Both the position numbers and the translations under genes were made by a program. The notes under the pieces were generated by a model, which worked only from the letters and a program-made list of their open reading frames with translations, did no database searches and had not been told where the DNA came from. Of a stretch of 34,135 nt of DNA, positions 33,137-34,135 are shown one piece after another. Numbering within the stretch: position 1 is the first letter of the stretch; each line of letters starts with the position of its first letter. This DNA comes from CAVPKN01 sp964588495 (GTDB taxonomy: Bacteria; Chlamydiota; Chlamydiia; Chlamydiales; JAAKFR01). Location of the stretch: NCBI GenBank assembly GCA_964588495.1, contig CAZPPS010000020.1, positions 1-34,135 of the forward strand, in the 5' to 3' direction.

Positions 33137-34135
33137 TTAACCTATTAATGAACTAGAGTCCGTAAGAATGCTTAATCTCTTAACAAATTTTTCGGCATAC
33201 AATCTAGGGTTTTTCATTTGTATTAATTTCATTCTTTCAAAAACTACTTTTAAGCCATTGAGGTATTTATATTCTAAAAATTTGTAAAAAATGTCACAAA
33301 TAATTGACAAATCTTCACTTTCTACATCATAAATTGTTGGAGATTGATTGGTCACGAGCTCGGCAATTTGATCTGCATTCAAACTGATTGTTTTCTTGGA
33401 AAACAAATTGCCTAAAAATATTTTCATAACTGACGGCCTAGTGATGCTTTTATTTAAAACAAAAATATACTTAGAATCTTTATCTTCCAAAAAGAAACGG
33501 GAAAAACAACTATTTGTAACAAAGTTTAACCCCGCCTCAGACTGACTACTGTTTTCGATCAGTTTAACGGCTCTTTCAATTTGGCCTAAATGGGCACAAC
33601 TACAAAACAACGATGCCAATGTTCTCTGGACACTTTTGAAATCACCCCCCGTTAGGTAAGGTATTTTTCTCCACGTTTTTTCAATTAACTCCCAAGCTTT
33701 TTCAAAGTGATTCTTTTGTTGACTAGCCTCTGAGAGGATTAAATTCACCAATTGCTTGCTTCCGTTGCCAAAGTAGCTCAAATAGGCAGAGTCACTTAAG
33801 CACTCTACTTCTTGAATTGCCTTAGAAAGATCACCTAGCACGGTAAGCTGATGTATGTTCTTTAAAATTATAAAGTGATTTTGTTGAATATAAATTGCAC
33901 ATTGACCTGCCAACTTTATCTTATCATCGATATTAGGACAGTTGTGATCTAGAGCATTCCTACCCCTTAATTCGTACCTCATCACTTCGATGTCTGCTTG
34001 GGTCACAAATGTCTCGTTGTCTTTATAACAAGATTCAATTTCTCTTTTCAGCTTGCCAATGATGACTTGACATACGAGGGTTGACCTTGCCCCCGATTTA
34101 GGGCCAGAGAGAAATAGAGATTACGCGACTAATTT
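33137..34135 (-). CDS. Partial unrecognised helical protein, open at the right edge
   Basis: The frame is open from the stop at 33137 to the end of the window, so the N-terminus lies outside. An internal GTG at 34006 is not the true start: the 42 codons upstream continue without a stop and include LSGPKSGARSTLVCQVII, which looks like a degenerate P-loop (Ala-Arg-Ser where Gly-Lys-Ser is expected). The rest is helical, with paired helices that resemble solvent-exposed repeats (AIYIQQNHFIILKNIHQL, FEKAWELIEKTWRKI, GQIERAVKLIENS). There is no membrane helix in the visible part. I do not recognise a family. Base composition is more AT-rich than in the nqr genes, which would fit an accessory gene. 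Confidence 0.65.

Noticed and set aside
33137..34006. Complete gene starting at GTG 34006, resembling the gnd N-terminus (TQADI)
   Set aside because: The frame stays open upstream to the window edge, so this GTG is internal; the five-residue match to Gnd is too short to mean anything.
1..34135. CRISPR array, prophage or complete insertion sequence
   Set aside because: No regularly spaced direct repeats with variable spacers, no phage structural genes and no transposase are visible; the repeats present are inverted or short tandem types.

Overview
The window is a chromosomal segment of a bacterium of the phylum Chlamydiae, most likely one of the amoeba- or animal-infecting 'environmental' lineages (Parachlamydiales, for example a Waddlia-, Simkania- or Parachlamydia-like organism; the genus is a guess). 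The evidence is gene content and order. mraW-ftsL-pbp3-murE-amiA, a CT273-like/CT274-like/dnaA/bactofilin block and nqrBCDE follow the order I remember for the Chlamydia trachomatis CT268-CT281 region, and gnd and lepA lie near each other as in CT063-CT064. A fused aroDE gene and several proteins with the two-helix hydrophobic hairpin of chlamydial inclusion-membrane (Inc) proteins agree with this. The coding capacity is dense, the code is standard, and the tRNA carries an encoded CCA.

Layout. 0-6.2 kb (minus strand): lepA, interrupted by an in-frame amber codon; two neighbouring Inc-like genes with related membrane hairpins; gnd. 6.15-7.05 kb (plus strand): a tRNA-Arg(CCU), followed after 10 bases by a protein with an F-box-like start and a von Willebrand A domain. 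7.3-13.9 kb (minus strand): amiA, murE, pbp3 and ftsL, a repeat element, then mraW and aroC, which overlap. 13.9-14.7 kb (plus strand): a cysteine-rich outer-membrane beta-barrel. 14.6-17.0 kb (minus strand): aroDE and aroB. From 17.05 kb transcription turns to the plus strand: CT273-like gene, TPR gene, a third Inc-like gene, dnaA with three candidate DnaA boxes, and bactofilin. 21.4-28.8 kb: repeats, then on the minus strand a two-domain glycosyltransferase, comF and a 1415-residue AsmA-like protein. 28.8-33.1 kb (plus strand): nqrB-nqrC-nqrD-nqrE. The right edge holds part of an unrecognised gene on the minus strand.

How the genes work together. One group builds and remodels division-associated peptidoglycan (MraW, FtsL, PBP3, MurE, AmiA, bactofilin). 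A second makes chorismate (AroB, AroDE, AroC). A third is the sodium-pumping NADH:quinone oxidoreductase (NqrB-E; A and F are not here). Accessory genes inserted among these look host-facing: Inc-like proteins, the F-box/VWA protein, the cysteine-rich barrel and the glycosyltransferase.

The intergenic DNA is rich in small repeat elements. The clearest is a 176-bp element with perfect 19-bp terminal inverted repeats and a 9-bp target-site duplication, sitting inside the nqr operon. The other most notable points are a glycosyltransferase whose C-terminal half resembles eukaryotic and giant-virus collagen galactosyltransferases, the F-box/VWA architecture, and the amber codon in lepA. I did not recognise a wholly new multi-gene system. 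No CRISPR array, prophage or complete insertion sequence is visible.
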